Part shown: in pieces, positions 1-8,190 of the stretch
How the letters are laid out: each line of letters starts with the position of its first letter
How positions within the stretch are numbered: the stretch's first letter is position 1
Source of the DNA: Streptomyces sp. NBC_00670
GTDB lineage: Bacteria; Actinomycetota; Actinomycetes; Streptomycetales; Streptomycetaceae
DNA: 64,000 bases
Direction: 5' to 3'
Assembly: GCF_036226765.1 (NCBI RefSeq)
Contig: NZ_CP109017.1
Span: forward strand, 1,550,001 to 1,614,000
Notes under the pieces: model-generated
Told to the model about the DNA's origin: nothing
Databases searched by the model: none
Seen by the model: only the letters and a program-made list of their open reading frames with translations
Program-made: the position numbers and the translations under genes

Positions 1-984
1 AAGGCGTCCATGCCGGACTACGGCAAGCTGCGCGACCAGGCCGTGTACAAGCTGTCCAACGGCTCGACGACCTTCGCCGGCCAGGCCGACGACCCGTTCT
101 TCCTGGACCTGCGCGTCTTCGACCTGCTGTACGGCGGCGACCTCTCCGAGGTGGGCCGGGACACGCTCAAGGGCTACAACGTCAACTCCATAGCCCTCCA
201 GGTACCGACCGACATGATCACCGAGTCGAAGGACCAGCCGGTGGTCGGCATCTGGTCGACGACCCAGCGCAAGGACGCGCGCGGCCACTGGACGCAGGTC
301 TCACGGCTGGGCAACCCGCTCGTCAACGAGGTCGTCAACCCGCAGAAGGACAAGGACAGGTTCAACGCGTCGGCCCCCTGGGACGACGCGCAGTTCCTCA
401 AGAACGTGACCAACCCCGAGCTGCCCAAGCTCATCGAGGCCATCTACAAGATCGACGCGCCGGACGAGCCGCGTGACGACCTCGTCGACGTCTTCCTGAA
501 GGGCGTCAAGGGCCTCAACCAGCCGCCGTCCGTGCGGCCGGCGGAGGAGCTGCGCCTCAACACGTCCGTCGAACCGGCCGCCGACCCCAAGCGGCTGGGC
601 GTGCTCGACGGCGACAACGCGGGCTTCCCCAACGGCCGCCGGCTGACCGACGACGTGGTCGACGAGGCGTTGCAGGTGGTGGAGGGCGAGCTGGTCGGCG
701 CCAAGAACGACCTGGGCGACGCCGTCGACGCCAACGACAAGAAGTTCGGCGCGTCCTTCCCGTACCTGGCCGAACCGACGGCCGGTTCCCGCGGCAGGAC
801 CGCGAAGACGGACGGCAACAACGTCCGCAACCAGCTCGGCGACGCGCTCAACGCGAGCGGCATGAACGGCGACTCGGACACGACGCTCATCGTGACATCC
901 GCGGCAGCCGGCGCCGCCGGCTTCCTCCTCATCGCCACGGCCCTGATCTGGTGGCGCCGCCGCACCCGCCGCACGTACTACTGA
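1..984 (+). CDS. DUF4331 family protein, C-terminal part
   Basis: The reading frame is open from the first base, so the true start lies upstream and only the last 327 or so residues are visible. The soluble part resembles the DUF4331 family, a large exported-type family of unknown role common in Streptomyces. The last 35 residues form one hydrophobic segment (SAAAGAAGFLLIATALIWW) followed by RRRTRR and a short tail, so the protein is probably anchored with its bulk outside the membrane. It is followed 18 bp later by the TPR gene and then by a metal exporter gene, probably as one operon. The family assignment is from recognition of the sequence style; no catalytic residues can be named. Confidence 0.75.
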   Translation, partial: KASMPDYGKLRDQAVYKLSNGSTTFAGQADDPFFLDLRVFDLLYGGDLSEVGRDTLKGYNVNSIALQVPTDMITESKDQPVVGIWSTTQRKDARGHWTQVSRLGNPLVNEVVNPQKDKDRFNASAPWDDAQFLKNVTNPELPKLIEAIYKIDAPDEPRDDLVDVFLKGVKGLNQPPSVRPAEELRLNTSVEPAADPKRLGVLDGDNAGFPNGRRLTDDVVDEALQVVEGELVGAKNDLGDAVDANDKKFGASFPYLAEPTAGSRGRTAKTDGNNVRNQLGDALNASGMNGDSDTTLIVTSAAAGAAGFLLIATALIWWRRRTRRTYY

Positions 985-1002
985 CCCAAGGAGACACACA
1001 CC

Positions 1003-2544
1003 ATGCCTCCCACCCCACCCGAGCACCCCGAGGAGGCCCGCAGGGCCTCCAGGGGCGCGGGGAACTGCGCGACCAGCCCCAACGAGCCCGCACCCGACAA
1101 CACCCCCAGGGGGCCCGGGGGCGAAGCCCCCGGAGGTCGGGAAAGGGCAGGGGCGGCGGGGGCGAAATCCCCCACGCGCACCCCCACCACCCGCACGCCC
1201 ACCACCCCCCGCACCCCCACCCGCCTCCACCTCACCCTCTCCGCCACAGCCCTGGCCATCGCCCTCACCACCGGCGCGATAGCCGCGGGCGCAGCCCAAC
1301 CCCCCACCGCCTCCCACCACACGACCACGACAACCACCACCCCCACCCAACAGCTCACCGGCGACGACCTCGCCGCCGGCATAGAAACCCTCCAGACACA
1401 CCTCCGCGCCCAGCCCCAGGACCCCACCGCCTGGTCCACCCTCGCCCTCGCCTACGTGGAACAGGCCCGCACCGAGGGCGACCCCTCCCGCTACCCCCAG
1501 GCCGACAAGGCCCTCACCCGCGCCCTGAAGATCGACCCCCACCACGACCCCGCCCTCGCCGCCCACGCCGCCCTCGCCGCCGCCCGGCACGACTTCCACG
1601 GCGCCCTGACGTACGCCGACGAGGCCCTCACCGAGAACCCGTACAGCGAACGCGCCCTGTCCTCCCGCATCGACGCCCTCGTCGAACTGGGCCGCTACAC
1701 CGACGCCTCGAAGGCGGCGGACCTCGCCGACTCCCGCCGCCCCGGCATCCCCGTCTTCACCCGCTACGCCTACGTCCACGAACTGCGCGGCGACGTCACC
1801 ACCGCCCGCCGCGTCCTCACCCAGGCGCTCGACACCGCCACCACCCGCGGCGACATCGCGTACGTGGCCACCGCGCTCGGCCAACTCGCCTGGAACCAGG
1901 GCGAGTACAAAACCGCCCTGCACCACTACGCCCGTGCGCTCGCCGCCGACGACGGGTATCTGCCCGCACTCGACGGCCGCGCCCGCACCCAGGCCGCACT
2001 GGGCGACCGTACGGCCGCGATCCGCGGCATGGAACAGGTCGTGGCCCGTTCCCCGCTCCCCCAACCCCTCGTCGAACTGGGCGAGTTGTACGAGGAGCGG
2101 GGCGCCGAGGGCGACGCGGCCAGGGCCCGGGACCAGTACGCCCTGGTGCACGCCTGGGTCTCGCTCGCCCGCGCCAACGGCGTGGACGCCGACCTCGACA
2201 CCGCGCTCGCCGCGGCCGACCACGGCGACCCCGGGGCCGCGCTCAAGGCGGCCCGCGCCGAGTGGCAGCGCCGCCACACCGTGCACACGGCCGACGCGCT
2301 CGCCTGGGCGCTGCACGTCAACGGCGAGGACGCCCAGGCACTGCCGTACGCGCGCCGGGCCACCGCCACCGGCTACCGCAACGCCTCCTTCCTCTACCAC
2401 CGGGGCATGATCGAGCGGGCCGCCGGCCACCCGGACCGGGCCCGCGCCTCCCTGACGGCGGCCCTCGACCTCAACCCGGGCTTCGCGCCGCTCGGCGCCC
2501 GCACGGCACGTACCGCGCTGAAGTCCCTGGGGGCCGCCGAGTGA
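1003..2544 (+). CDS. Tetratricopeptide repeat membrane protein
   Basis: This is a 513-residue protein. The ATG start is fixed by AAGGAG about 10 bases upstream, and no other in-frame ATG or GTG occurs before the hydrophobic segment. Residues 1-65 are Pro/Arg/Thr-rich and include a translated copy of the dispersed hairpin repeat. One hydrophobic segment lies near residues 75-100 (LHLTLSATALAIALTTGAIA). From about residue 125 to the end there are helical TPR-like repeats (for example DPTAWSTLALAYVEQA and YTDASKAADLADSRRP). The stop overlaps the GTG of the next gene (GTGA), which indicates translational coupling to the transporter. A scaffold for the transporter or for the DUF4331 protein is plausible, but this is inferred from position only. 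Confidence 0.85.
   Translation: MPPTPPEHPEEARRASRGAGNCATSPNEPAPDNTPRGPGGEAPGGRERAGAAGAKSPTRTPTTRTPTTPRTPTRLHLTLSATALAIALTTGAIAAGAAQPPTASHHTTTTTTTPTQQLTGDDLAAGIETLQTHLRAQPQDPTAWSTLALAYVEQARTEGDPSRYPQADKALTRALKIDPHHDPALAAHAALAAARHDFHGALTYADEALTENPYSERALSSRIDALVELGRYTDASKAADLADSRRPGIPVFTRYAYVHELRGDVTTARRVLTQALDTATTRGDIAYVATALGQLAWNQGEYKTALHHYARALAADDGYLPALDGRARTQAALGDRTAAIRGMEQVVARSPLPQPLVELGELYEERGAEGDAARARDQYALVHAWVSLARANGVDADLDTALAAADHGDPGAALKAARAEWQRRHTVHTADALAWALHVNGEDAQALPYARRATATGYRNASFLYHRGMIERAAGHPDRARASLTAALDLNPGFAPLGARTARTALKSLGAAE
1052..1165 (+). repeat. Dispersed hairpin repeat, copy 1 (inside a coding region)
   Basis: Module A, GGGGCGCGGGGAACTGCGC plus GA, occupies 1052-1072. Module B occupies 1103-1165 and contains a perfect hairpin, CCGGGGGC-GAA-GCCCCCGG (1115-1133), followed by the conserved tail GGGAAAGGGCAGGGGCGGCG then GGGGCGA. 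The same A-then-B arrangement recurs at 11833, 27114 and 46735. This copy lies wholly within codons about 17-55 of the TPR gene and is read without a stop or frameshift. Confidence 0.8.
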
Positions 2545-4085
2545 AGCCCCGTCATCGCGCGTTCGCCGCCGGACTCGTCACCGCCGTCGCCGCGCTCGTC
2601 CTGCTGCCCGCCGGGCAGGCGGCGGCGCATCCGCTCGGCAACTTCACCGTCAACCGGTACGACGGCCTGGTCGCCGCCCCCGGATCGCTGCGGGTCGACC
2701 ACGTCGAGGACCTCGCCGAGATCCCGGCGACCCAGGCCGGGCCGGACATCGAACGGTCGGGCGGCCTCACCGGCTGGGCCCGGCAGCGGTGCGCCGAGGC
2801 CGCCCGCGGCAGCGAGGTGACCGTCGCGGACCGCGCCGCCCGGCTCACCGTCACCGCGAGCGCGGCGCACCGCCGCCCCGGGCAGGCGGGTCTGGACACC
2901 CTGCGGGTGGAGTGCCGGCTGACCGCCCCGCTGCCGGAGAAGGGCACCGTCCGCGTGGAGTTCCGCGGCGCGGGCGGCACCGCCTCCGGTCCCGGCTGGC
3001 GGGAGATCACCGCACGCGGCGACCGTACGACGCTCACCGGCTCCGACGTGCCCGGGAAATCCGTATCCCGCGAACTGACCACGTATCCGAAGGAGTTGCT
3101 GTCCTCCCCCGCGCACACCGTGCACGCGGCGTTCGACGTGCGCCCGGGCGGCCCCGCGCTGTCCCGGGAACGGCAGGACGACGCCCCGGCCGCCTCGGTG
3201 CTGCCGCGCGGCGCCGACCGCTGGACGCGTGCGCTGGACGACCTGGTGGCCCGGCACGACCTCACCCTCGGCTTCGCCGCGCTCGCCGTGCTGCTCGCGG
3301 TCGGCCTCGGCGCGCTGCACGCGCTCGCGCCGGGCCACGGCAAGACCCTGATGGCCGCGACCGCCGCGGCACGCGGGGGCCGGGCCCGGCCGCGGGACGT
3401 CCTGCCGCTCGCCGCGTCGGTGACGGTCACCCACACCCTCGGCGTCGTCGCCCTGGGCCTGCTGGTCACGGCCGGTTCGGCGGCGGCGCCGTCGGTGATC
3501 ACCTGGCTGGGCCTGGCGAGCGGCGCGTTCGTCACCGCGGCGGGCGTCACCCTCGTACGCCGGGCCTGGCACAACCGGCATGGGCACGCACACGGACACG
3601 AGCACGGGCACGGGCACAGCCACACGCAGGACCACGACCACGACCACAGCCACGCACCCACCCGCCCCCGCGGCCACGCCCACCCCCACGGGCACGAACA
3701 CACGCACGGAAACGGGCCCCCGCACACCCACCCCACGGCCCCCACCCTCCGCGGCACCCTCCTCCTCGGCTTCGCGGGCGGGCTCGTGCCCTCGCCGTCC
3801 GCCGTCGTCGTGCTGGTCGGCGCCGCCGCGCTGGGCCAGGCCTGGTTCGGGCTGCTGCTCGTCGTGGCGTACGGCGTCGGGCTCGCCCTGACGCTGACCG
3901 CGGCCGGCTTCGCCGTCGTCCGGCTCGGCGGCGGGGTGGGCCGGCTGCTGGACCGCCGCCCCCGCCGGACCGGCGGCGCGGCGGTGGCACTGGTGCGCCG
4001 GGCGGCGCCGCTGGGCTCGGCCTGCGTGGTCCTGGTCCTCGGCGCCGGACTGGTGCTCAGGGGGGCGGCAACCGCCCTCGGCTGA
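2541..4085 (+). CDS. NicO/RcnA-type nickel-cobalt exporter with His-rich loop
   Basis: This 514-residue protein starts at a GTG overlapping the TPR stop codon. It has a signal-like N-terminus ending near AHPLGNFTVNRY, a long predicted extracytoplasmic region to about residue 235, then membrane segments. The segment LGALHALAPGHGKTLMA carries the HxxxPGHGK motif of the NicO/RcnA family. A cytoplasmic or periplasmic loop at about residues 343-397 holds 21 histidines, mostly as HG, HD and HS pairs, as expected for nickel, cobalt or copper binding. Further membrane helices follow (TLLLGFAGGLVPSPSAVVVL). The family moves divalent metals out of the cell, but the specific metal cannot be read from sequence. 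It is the third gene of the DUF4331-TPR-transporter unit. Confidence 0.85.
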   Translation: MKPRHRAFAAGLVTAVAALVLLPAGQAAAHPLGNFTVNRYDGLVAAPGSLRVDHVEDLAEIPATQAGPDIERSGGLTGWARQRCAEAARGSEVTVADRAARLTVTASAAHRRPGQAGLDTLRVECRLTAPLPEKGTVRVEFRGAGGTASGPGWREITARGDRTTLTGSDVPGKSVSRELTTYPKELLSSPAHTVHAAFDVRPGGPALSRERQDDAPAASVLPRGADRWTRALDDLVARHDLTLGFAALAVLLAVGLGALHALAPGHGKTLMAATAAARGGRARPRDVLPLAASVTVTHTLGVVALGLLVTAGSAAAPSVITWLGLASGAFVTAAGVTLVRRAWHNRHGHAHGHEHGHGHSHTQDHDHDHSHAPTRPRGHAHPHGHEHTHGNGPPHTHPTAPTLRGTLLLGFAGGLVPSPSAVVVLVGAAALGQAWFGLLLVVAYGVGLALTLTAAGFAVVRLGGGVGRLLDRRPRRTGGAAVALVRRAAPLGSACVVLVLGAGLVLRGAATALG

Positions 4086-4138
4086 GCTACTTTGAACAGG
4101 CGTGGCAGGCGCACTCGACGCGACGGGGGGGGACGCCC

Positions 4139-5713
4139 GTGTCCGACGGAGAACCGGGCCATGAGCGGGTGGTCGCGGGACGCTACCGGCTGCTGTCGCC
4201 GCTCGGCGAGGGCGGCATGGGAACGGTGTGGCGGGCCCGTGACGAGGTGCTGCGGCGCGAGGTCGCCGTCAAGGAGGTGCGTGCCCCCGACGGGCTGCCG
4301 GTGCCCGAGCGGGAGCGGATGTACGCCCGGCTGGAGCGGGAGGCGTGGGCGGCGGCGCGGGTCGCGCACCGCAATGTGGTCACGGTGTACGACGTGGCCG
4401 TGGCGGACGGCCGGCCGTGGATCGTGATGGAGCTGGTCCGCGGGATCACGCTCGCCGACCTGCTGGACGCCGAGGGCCCGCTGCCGCCGCGCCGGTCGGC
4501 GGGGATCGGTGCCGAGGTGCTGTCCGCGCTGCGGGCGGCGCACGCGGCCGGGGTGCTGCACCGGGACGTCAAGCCGGGCAACGTGCTGATGGCGAACGAC
4601 GGCCGGGTGGTCCTCACGGACTTCGGCATCGCCCGGGTCGAGGGCAGCTCCGCGCTGACCATGACCGGCGAGGTGATCGGCTCGCCCGAGTTCCTGGCCC
4701 CCGAGCGGGCGCTGGGCCGGGATCCCGGTCCCGAGTCCGACCTGTGGTCCCTCGGTGTGCTGCTGTACGCGGCGGTGGAGGGCGCCACGCCGTTCCGCCA
4801 GGACACCCCGCTGAGCACGCTGCGGGCGGTCGTCGACGACGCGTTGCCGCCGCCGCGCCTGGCGGGTCCGCTGGCGCCGGTGATCGAGGGACTGCTGCGC
4901 AAGGATCCGGCGGAGCGGATCACCGCCGGGCGGGCCGAGGACGGCCTGCGGGCGATCGCCGCGGGCGACACCCCGCCGGTGGCCGGAACGCCGTACCCCC
5001 CGACGCTCGCCGCCCTCCCGGACCCCGGCCCGCCGCAGCCGACGACGACGGCCGCACCGGTCACGGCCCCGCCCTCTCCCGCGCCTCCGCGCCGCGACCG
5101 CCGCACGGTCGTCGTCCTCGTCGCCGGTGTGCTCGCCCTCGCCCTGGCGCTCGCGGGGCTGACGTACGCCCTGCTCGACCGGGGCGACGACGATCCGGAC
5201 ACGAAGGGCGGCGGGGCGACGACGAGCGGGGCGGAGAGCGGAAGCGACGGCGGCGGTCCGCGACGGAGTGCGAGCGGGAGCGAGGACACCTCGAGCCACA
5301 GCGGTCGTACGACGTCGGCGGCGCCGCCCGCGCAGTCGGTGAAGGTGACGATCACCGGTGCCAACCCCTACACCGGGGAATGCGCGGCGGGCCGTCATGA
5401 CCTCGACATCGAACTGGACGTCACGGTGAAGCGTGCGCCCACGACGGTGGAGTACCGCTGGAACACCTGGGACGGCCCGGTCTCGGGCTGGCGCACGAAG
5501 CCGTTCGACGCCGGCGGAAGGGGCGTGCGGTGGAAGGACTCCGTCAGCGTCCGCGGCAAGGACTCCGACGGCAGCATCTGGGCCGAGGTCCGCTCTCCCG
5601 TACGTGCCACCTCCAACTCCCTTGCCCTCTCCGTGAAGTGCGTCGATCACACTCCGTCCAGCAGTGACTCGTCCTCGTCCGCGTCCTCCTCGTCCTCCTC
5701 CTCGGACGGCTGA
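4139..5713 (+). CDS. Membrane Ser/Thr protein kinase (PknB-type, no PASTA)
   Basis: The product is 524 residues from a GTG preceded by a run of eight G bases. Residues 15-280 form a Hanks-type kinase with glycine loop LGEGGMGTVW, the VAVKEV lysine, catalytic HRDVKPGNVL, the DFGIA metal site, and SPEFLAPER in the activation segment. A Pro/Thr linker leads to one transmembrane helix near residues 321-345 (VVVLVAGVLALALALAGLTY). The extracellular part has a Ser/Gly stretch, a compact domain of about 100 residues with two Cys (GECAAG and VKCVD), and a C-terminal run of Ser and Asp. PASTA repeats, usual in wall-sensing kinases, are absent. The ligand is unknown. Confidence 0.93.
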   Translation: MSDGEPGHERVVAGRYRLLSPLGEGGMGTVWRARDEVLRREVAVKEVRAPDGLPVPERERMYARLEREAWAAARVAHRNVVTVYDVAVADGRPWIVMELVRGITLADLLDAEGPLPPRRSAGIGAEVLSALRAAHAAGVLHRDVKPGNVLMANDGRVVLTDFGIARVEGSSALTMTGEVIGSPEFLAPERALGRDPGPESDLWSLGVLLYAAVEGATPFRQDTPLSTLRAVVDDALPPPRLAGPLAPVIEGLLRKDPAERITAGRAEDGLRAIAAGDTPPVAGTPYPPTLAALPDPGPPQPTTTAAPVTAPPSPAPPRRDRRTVVVLVAGVLALALALAGLTYALLDRGDDDPDTKGGGATTSGAESGSDGGGPRRSASGSEDTSSHSGRTTSAAPPAQSVKVTITGANPYTGECAAGRHDLDIELDVTVKRAPTTVEYRWNTWDGPVSGWRTKPFDAGGRGVRWKDSVSVRGKDSDGSIWAEVRSPVRATSNSLALSVKCVDHTPSSSDSSSSASSSSSSSDG

Positions 5714-5744
5714 GGGCCCGCCCGCGTGGATCGCGGACGGGCCC
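5714..5744. terminator. Bidirectional hairpin terminator
   Basis: GGGCCCGCCCGCG pairs with CGCGGACGGGCCC across the loop TGGAT, a 13-bp stem with one mismatch. It starts at the base after the kinase stop and lies 23 bases from the convergent SGNH hydrolase stop, so it can serve both genes. Confidence 0.8.
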
Positions 5745-5766
5745 CCGGGTCGGCGGAACCGGTCGG

Positions 5767-6573
5767 TCAGGCGAGGCTGTTCAGGACGGGCAGGTAGCCG
5801 CCGGACTGTCCGGCGGCGGTCGGGTGGTACGACTCGCCGATGTTGAGCAGGCTCAGGCTGTGCAGCCAGGCCGAGCCGGAGCACAGTTCGTGGCCGGTGA
5901 AGGTGGTGCGGACGTCGCCGAAGGCGAAGCCGTGGTCGGCGGCGCGCTTGGCGAGGGCGGCGTCCAGGTGGTCGGCCGCGTCGTTGATCGCGGCGCGCTT
6001 GGTCCCGGAGAGGCCGAGGCAGGTGGTGCCGAGCTGGTAGAAGCGCGGGTAGCCGAGGACCACCACGCGGGCGGCGGGGGACTTGGCGCGGATCGCGGAG
6101 TAGACGGTGTCGAGCCGGCCCGGGAGCGTGGAGTCGACGTAGGACTTGGCGGTGTCGATCCGGGCGAGGCAGTCGGCGTCGGACTGGAGCACACAGGTCG
6201 TCATGACGTCGGAGAAGCCCGCGTCGTTGCCGCCGACGCTGATCGAGACGAGGTCCGTGGCCGAGGTGAGGGTGGCGAGCTGGCCGGACATGACGTCACT
6301 GGTGGTGGCGCCGGAGCAGGCCGGGAAGCTGAACGAGGAGACCGAGTGGGCGGCCTGCCACAGGTAGGGGTAGGCCTTGGTGCTGCGCTTGCAGTCGCCG
6401 CTGGAGCTCAGATAGCTGCCCGAGCCGACGCCCGAGGAGTAGGAGTCGCCGAGGGCCACGTAGTCGGTGCCGGCCGCGACCGAGGACGCCTGCGCCGTGG
6501 CCGCCCCGGTGAGGGTGAGGCCGACGGCGAGGAGGAGTGAGGTCACGTATGCCGCGATTCGGGAACGTCTCAT
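5767..6573 (-). CDS. Secreted SGNH/GDSL hydrolase (lipase/esterase)
   Basis: This 268-residue protein starts at the ATG preceded by GGGAGG; longer readings begin in AT-richer upstream DNA and lack a ribosome site. It has an MRRSRIAAY n-region, a hydrophobic stretch and an ASA-type cleavage site near residue 32. The four SGNH blocks are visible: GDSYSSG (nucleophile Ser), a Gly in the second block, GGNDAG (Asn), and SYHPTAAGQ near the C-terminus (His). Six Cys are spaced as in Streptomyces extracellular lipases that have three disulfides. It probably hydrolyses lipid or short acyl esters outside the cell. The gene converges on the kinase and diverges from the AAA gene. Confidence 0.92.
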   Translation of the reverse strand: MRRSRIAAYVTSLLLAVGLTLTGAATAQASSVAAGTDYVALGDSYSSGVGSGSYLSSSGDCKRSTKAYPYLWQAAHSVSSFSFPACSGATTSDVMSGQLATLTSATDLVSISVGGNDAGFSDVMTTCVLQSDADCLARIDTAKSYVDSTLPGRLDTVYSAIRAKSPAARVVVLGYPRFYQLGTTCLGLSGTKRAAINDAADHLDAALAKRAADHGFAFGDVRTTFTGHELCSGSAWLHSLSLLNIGESYHPTAAGQSGGYLPVLNSLA

Positions 6574-6846
6574 GGAACCTCCCTTTAGCAGGATCTCTGC
6601 CACCACCGTGGTAGCAGCTACGCGTGTTGACAGGAAGTGCTCATGCCAAAATTGTTGACGACTGTTCAACAGCGGTAAGGCGCCGGTCACCTGCGCGTAG
6701 GCGTCCGCGCGGGGACCGCCGGGGCGGTTCACCGGTACAGGTGACCGCGTGTCGTCGCCCGAGTTGACGTCCACTCAGGGGGACGACCGGGCACGGGCCG
6801 GGAGAAATCCGGTGCACGGGCCGCGTTCCTGACGGATCATGGCGAC

Positions 6847-8046
6847 ATGTCCGCGACCCCGTCCGAGAAGCCGCAGCCGCCCGTCCGGCAGCCGCACGAC
6901 AACACGTCCGCGACCCCGTACAAGAACCCGTACGAGACCTCGTACGAGAACCCGTACGACGTCCTGCCGGTCCGGCTCAACGTCGACGACTCCGACTCCC
7001 CGTCCGACGTCGTCGACGCGCTGTTCCTCGGCCGTTTCGCGACGGGCGAGCAGCCCTGCGCCCACGCGGCCAACATCGACCGGGTGCGGTCGGGCGCGAC
7101 CCTGCTGCCGCCGGGCGCCCGCGTACTGCGCACGGCACGCGACGACGACCGCAGCGCGACGCTCGCCGAGGGCGACGGCTGGACGCTGCTGATCTCCCGC
7201 TGGAACCGCGGTGCCGACGTCACGGTCACCGCGACCACCGCCGAGCTGGCGGAGCAGGTGCTGGCCCAGTCGACGGACGGCGCGGCCGACGAGCCGGAGC
7301 CGCAGCCGGAGAACGTCACGATGGGGTTCTGGTACATGTCCCCGCGGCGCGGCCCGCACCGCACCACGCGCCGGATCTCGGCGGGTTCGTGGGAGGAGGT
7401 GCGGGGCAACTACACCGCGCCGGTGGCCGAGGCGATGGACGGTCTGATGAAGACGACCCCCGAGGACATCGCGGGCCGGCTGCTCCTGCTGCACGGCCCG
7501 CCGGGCACGGGCAAGACCTCCGCGCTGCGCACGCTGGCCCGCTCGTGGCGGGACTGGTGCCAGGTGGACTGCGTGCTGGACCCCGAGCGGCTGTTCGGTG
7601 ACGTCGGCTATCTGATGGACATCGCGATCGGCGAGGAGGACGCGGGCGGCAAGGGGCGGTGGCGGCTGCTGCTCCTGGAGGACTGCGACGAACTGATCCG
7701 CGGCGAGGCGCGGCACATGGCGGGCCAGGCGCTGTCCCGGCTGCTGAACCTGACGGACGGGCTGCTGGGCCAGGGCCGGAACGTGCTGGTGGGCGTGACG
7801 ACCAACGAGGATCTGGAACGCCTCCACCCGGCCGTCGTCCGCCCCGGCCGCTGCCTGGCCCGCATCGAGGTGGGTCCCCTGACCCGCCCCGAGGCCCTCG
7901 CCTGGCTGGGCCCCGACGTCCCCGATCGCGAAACCGCCGTCCCCCGCGACGGCGCCACCCTCGCCGAGCTCTACGCCCTGCACCGAGGCACGAACCCCAC
8001 GACGGTCCCGGACCAACGGGACGGAGAGTCGGGCCTGTACCTGTAG
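6847..8046 (+). CDS. DUF5925-type AAA ATPase
   Basis: The product is 399 residues. The N-terminus has near-repeats TPYKNPYETSYENPYD, probably disordered. The middle (residues 40-200) matches the style of DUF5925, seen mainly in actinomycetes. An AAA core follows, with Walker A GPPGTGKT near residue 219, Walker B LLLLEDCDE near residue 276, a sensor-like VGVTTNEDLERLHPAV and the arginine-bearing RPGRCLARIEV. The layout resembles classic AAA remodelers, but no partner is encoded beside it. No clear ribosome binding site precedes the ATG. The role is unknown. The gene is monocistronic, divergent from the SGNH hydrolase gene. Confidence 0.85.
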   Translation: MSATPSEKPQPPVRQPHDNTSATPYKNPYETSYENPYDVLPVRLNVDDSDSPSDVVDALFLGRFATGEQPCAHAANIDRVRSGATLLPPGARVLRTARDDDRSATLAEGDGWTLLISRWNRGADVTVTATTAELAEQVLAQSTDGAADEPEPQPENVTMGFWYMSPRRGPHRTTRRISAGSWEEVRGNYTAPVAEAMDGLMKTTPEDIAGRLLLLHGPPGTGKTSALRTLARSWRDWCQVDCVLDPERLFGDVGYLMDIAIGEEDAGGKGRWRLLLLEDCDELIRGEARHMAGQALSRLLNLTDGLLGQGRNVLVGVTTNEDLERLHPAVVRPGRCLARIEVGPLTRPEALAWLGPDVPDRETAVPRDGATLAELYALHRGTNPTTVPDQRDGESGLYL

Positions 8047-8190
8047 GGGTGCCCCGCAAGCGGCGCCCCCGCTTTCACGCGGCGCGGGGCGGTGTCGATG
8101 CGCGGATTCGCCGCCCGGGCGCGACGAGCCCCGGCGCACCCGCACCCGCGCCCGCCCACGAACCCGCCCACCCGGTGCTTACATACCTGT

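Noticed and set aside
301..2430. Long minus-strand open frame opposite the TPR gene
   Set aside because: It is a GC-rich shadow of the + strand gene; its composition (runs of Gly, Val, Ala) and lack of a start site are typical of antisense frames in this genome.
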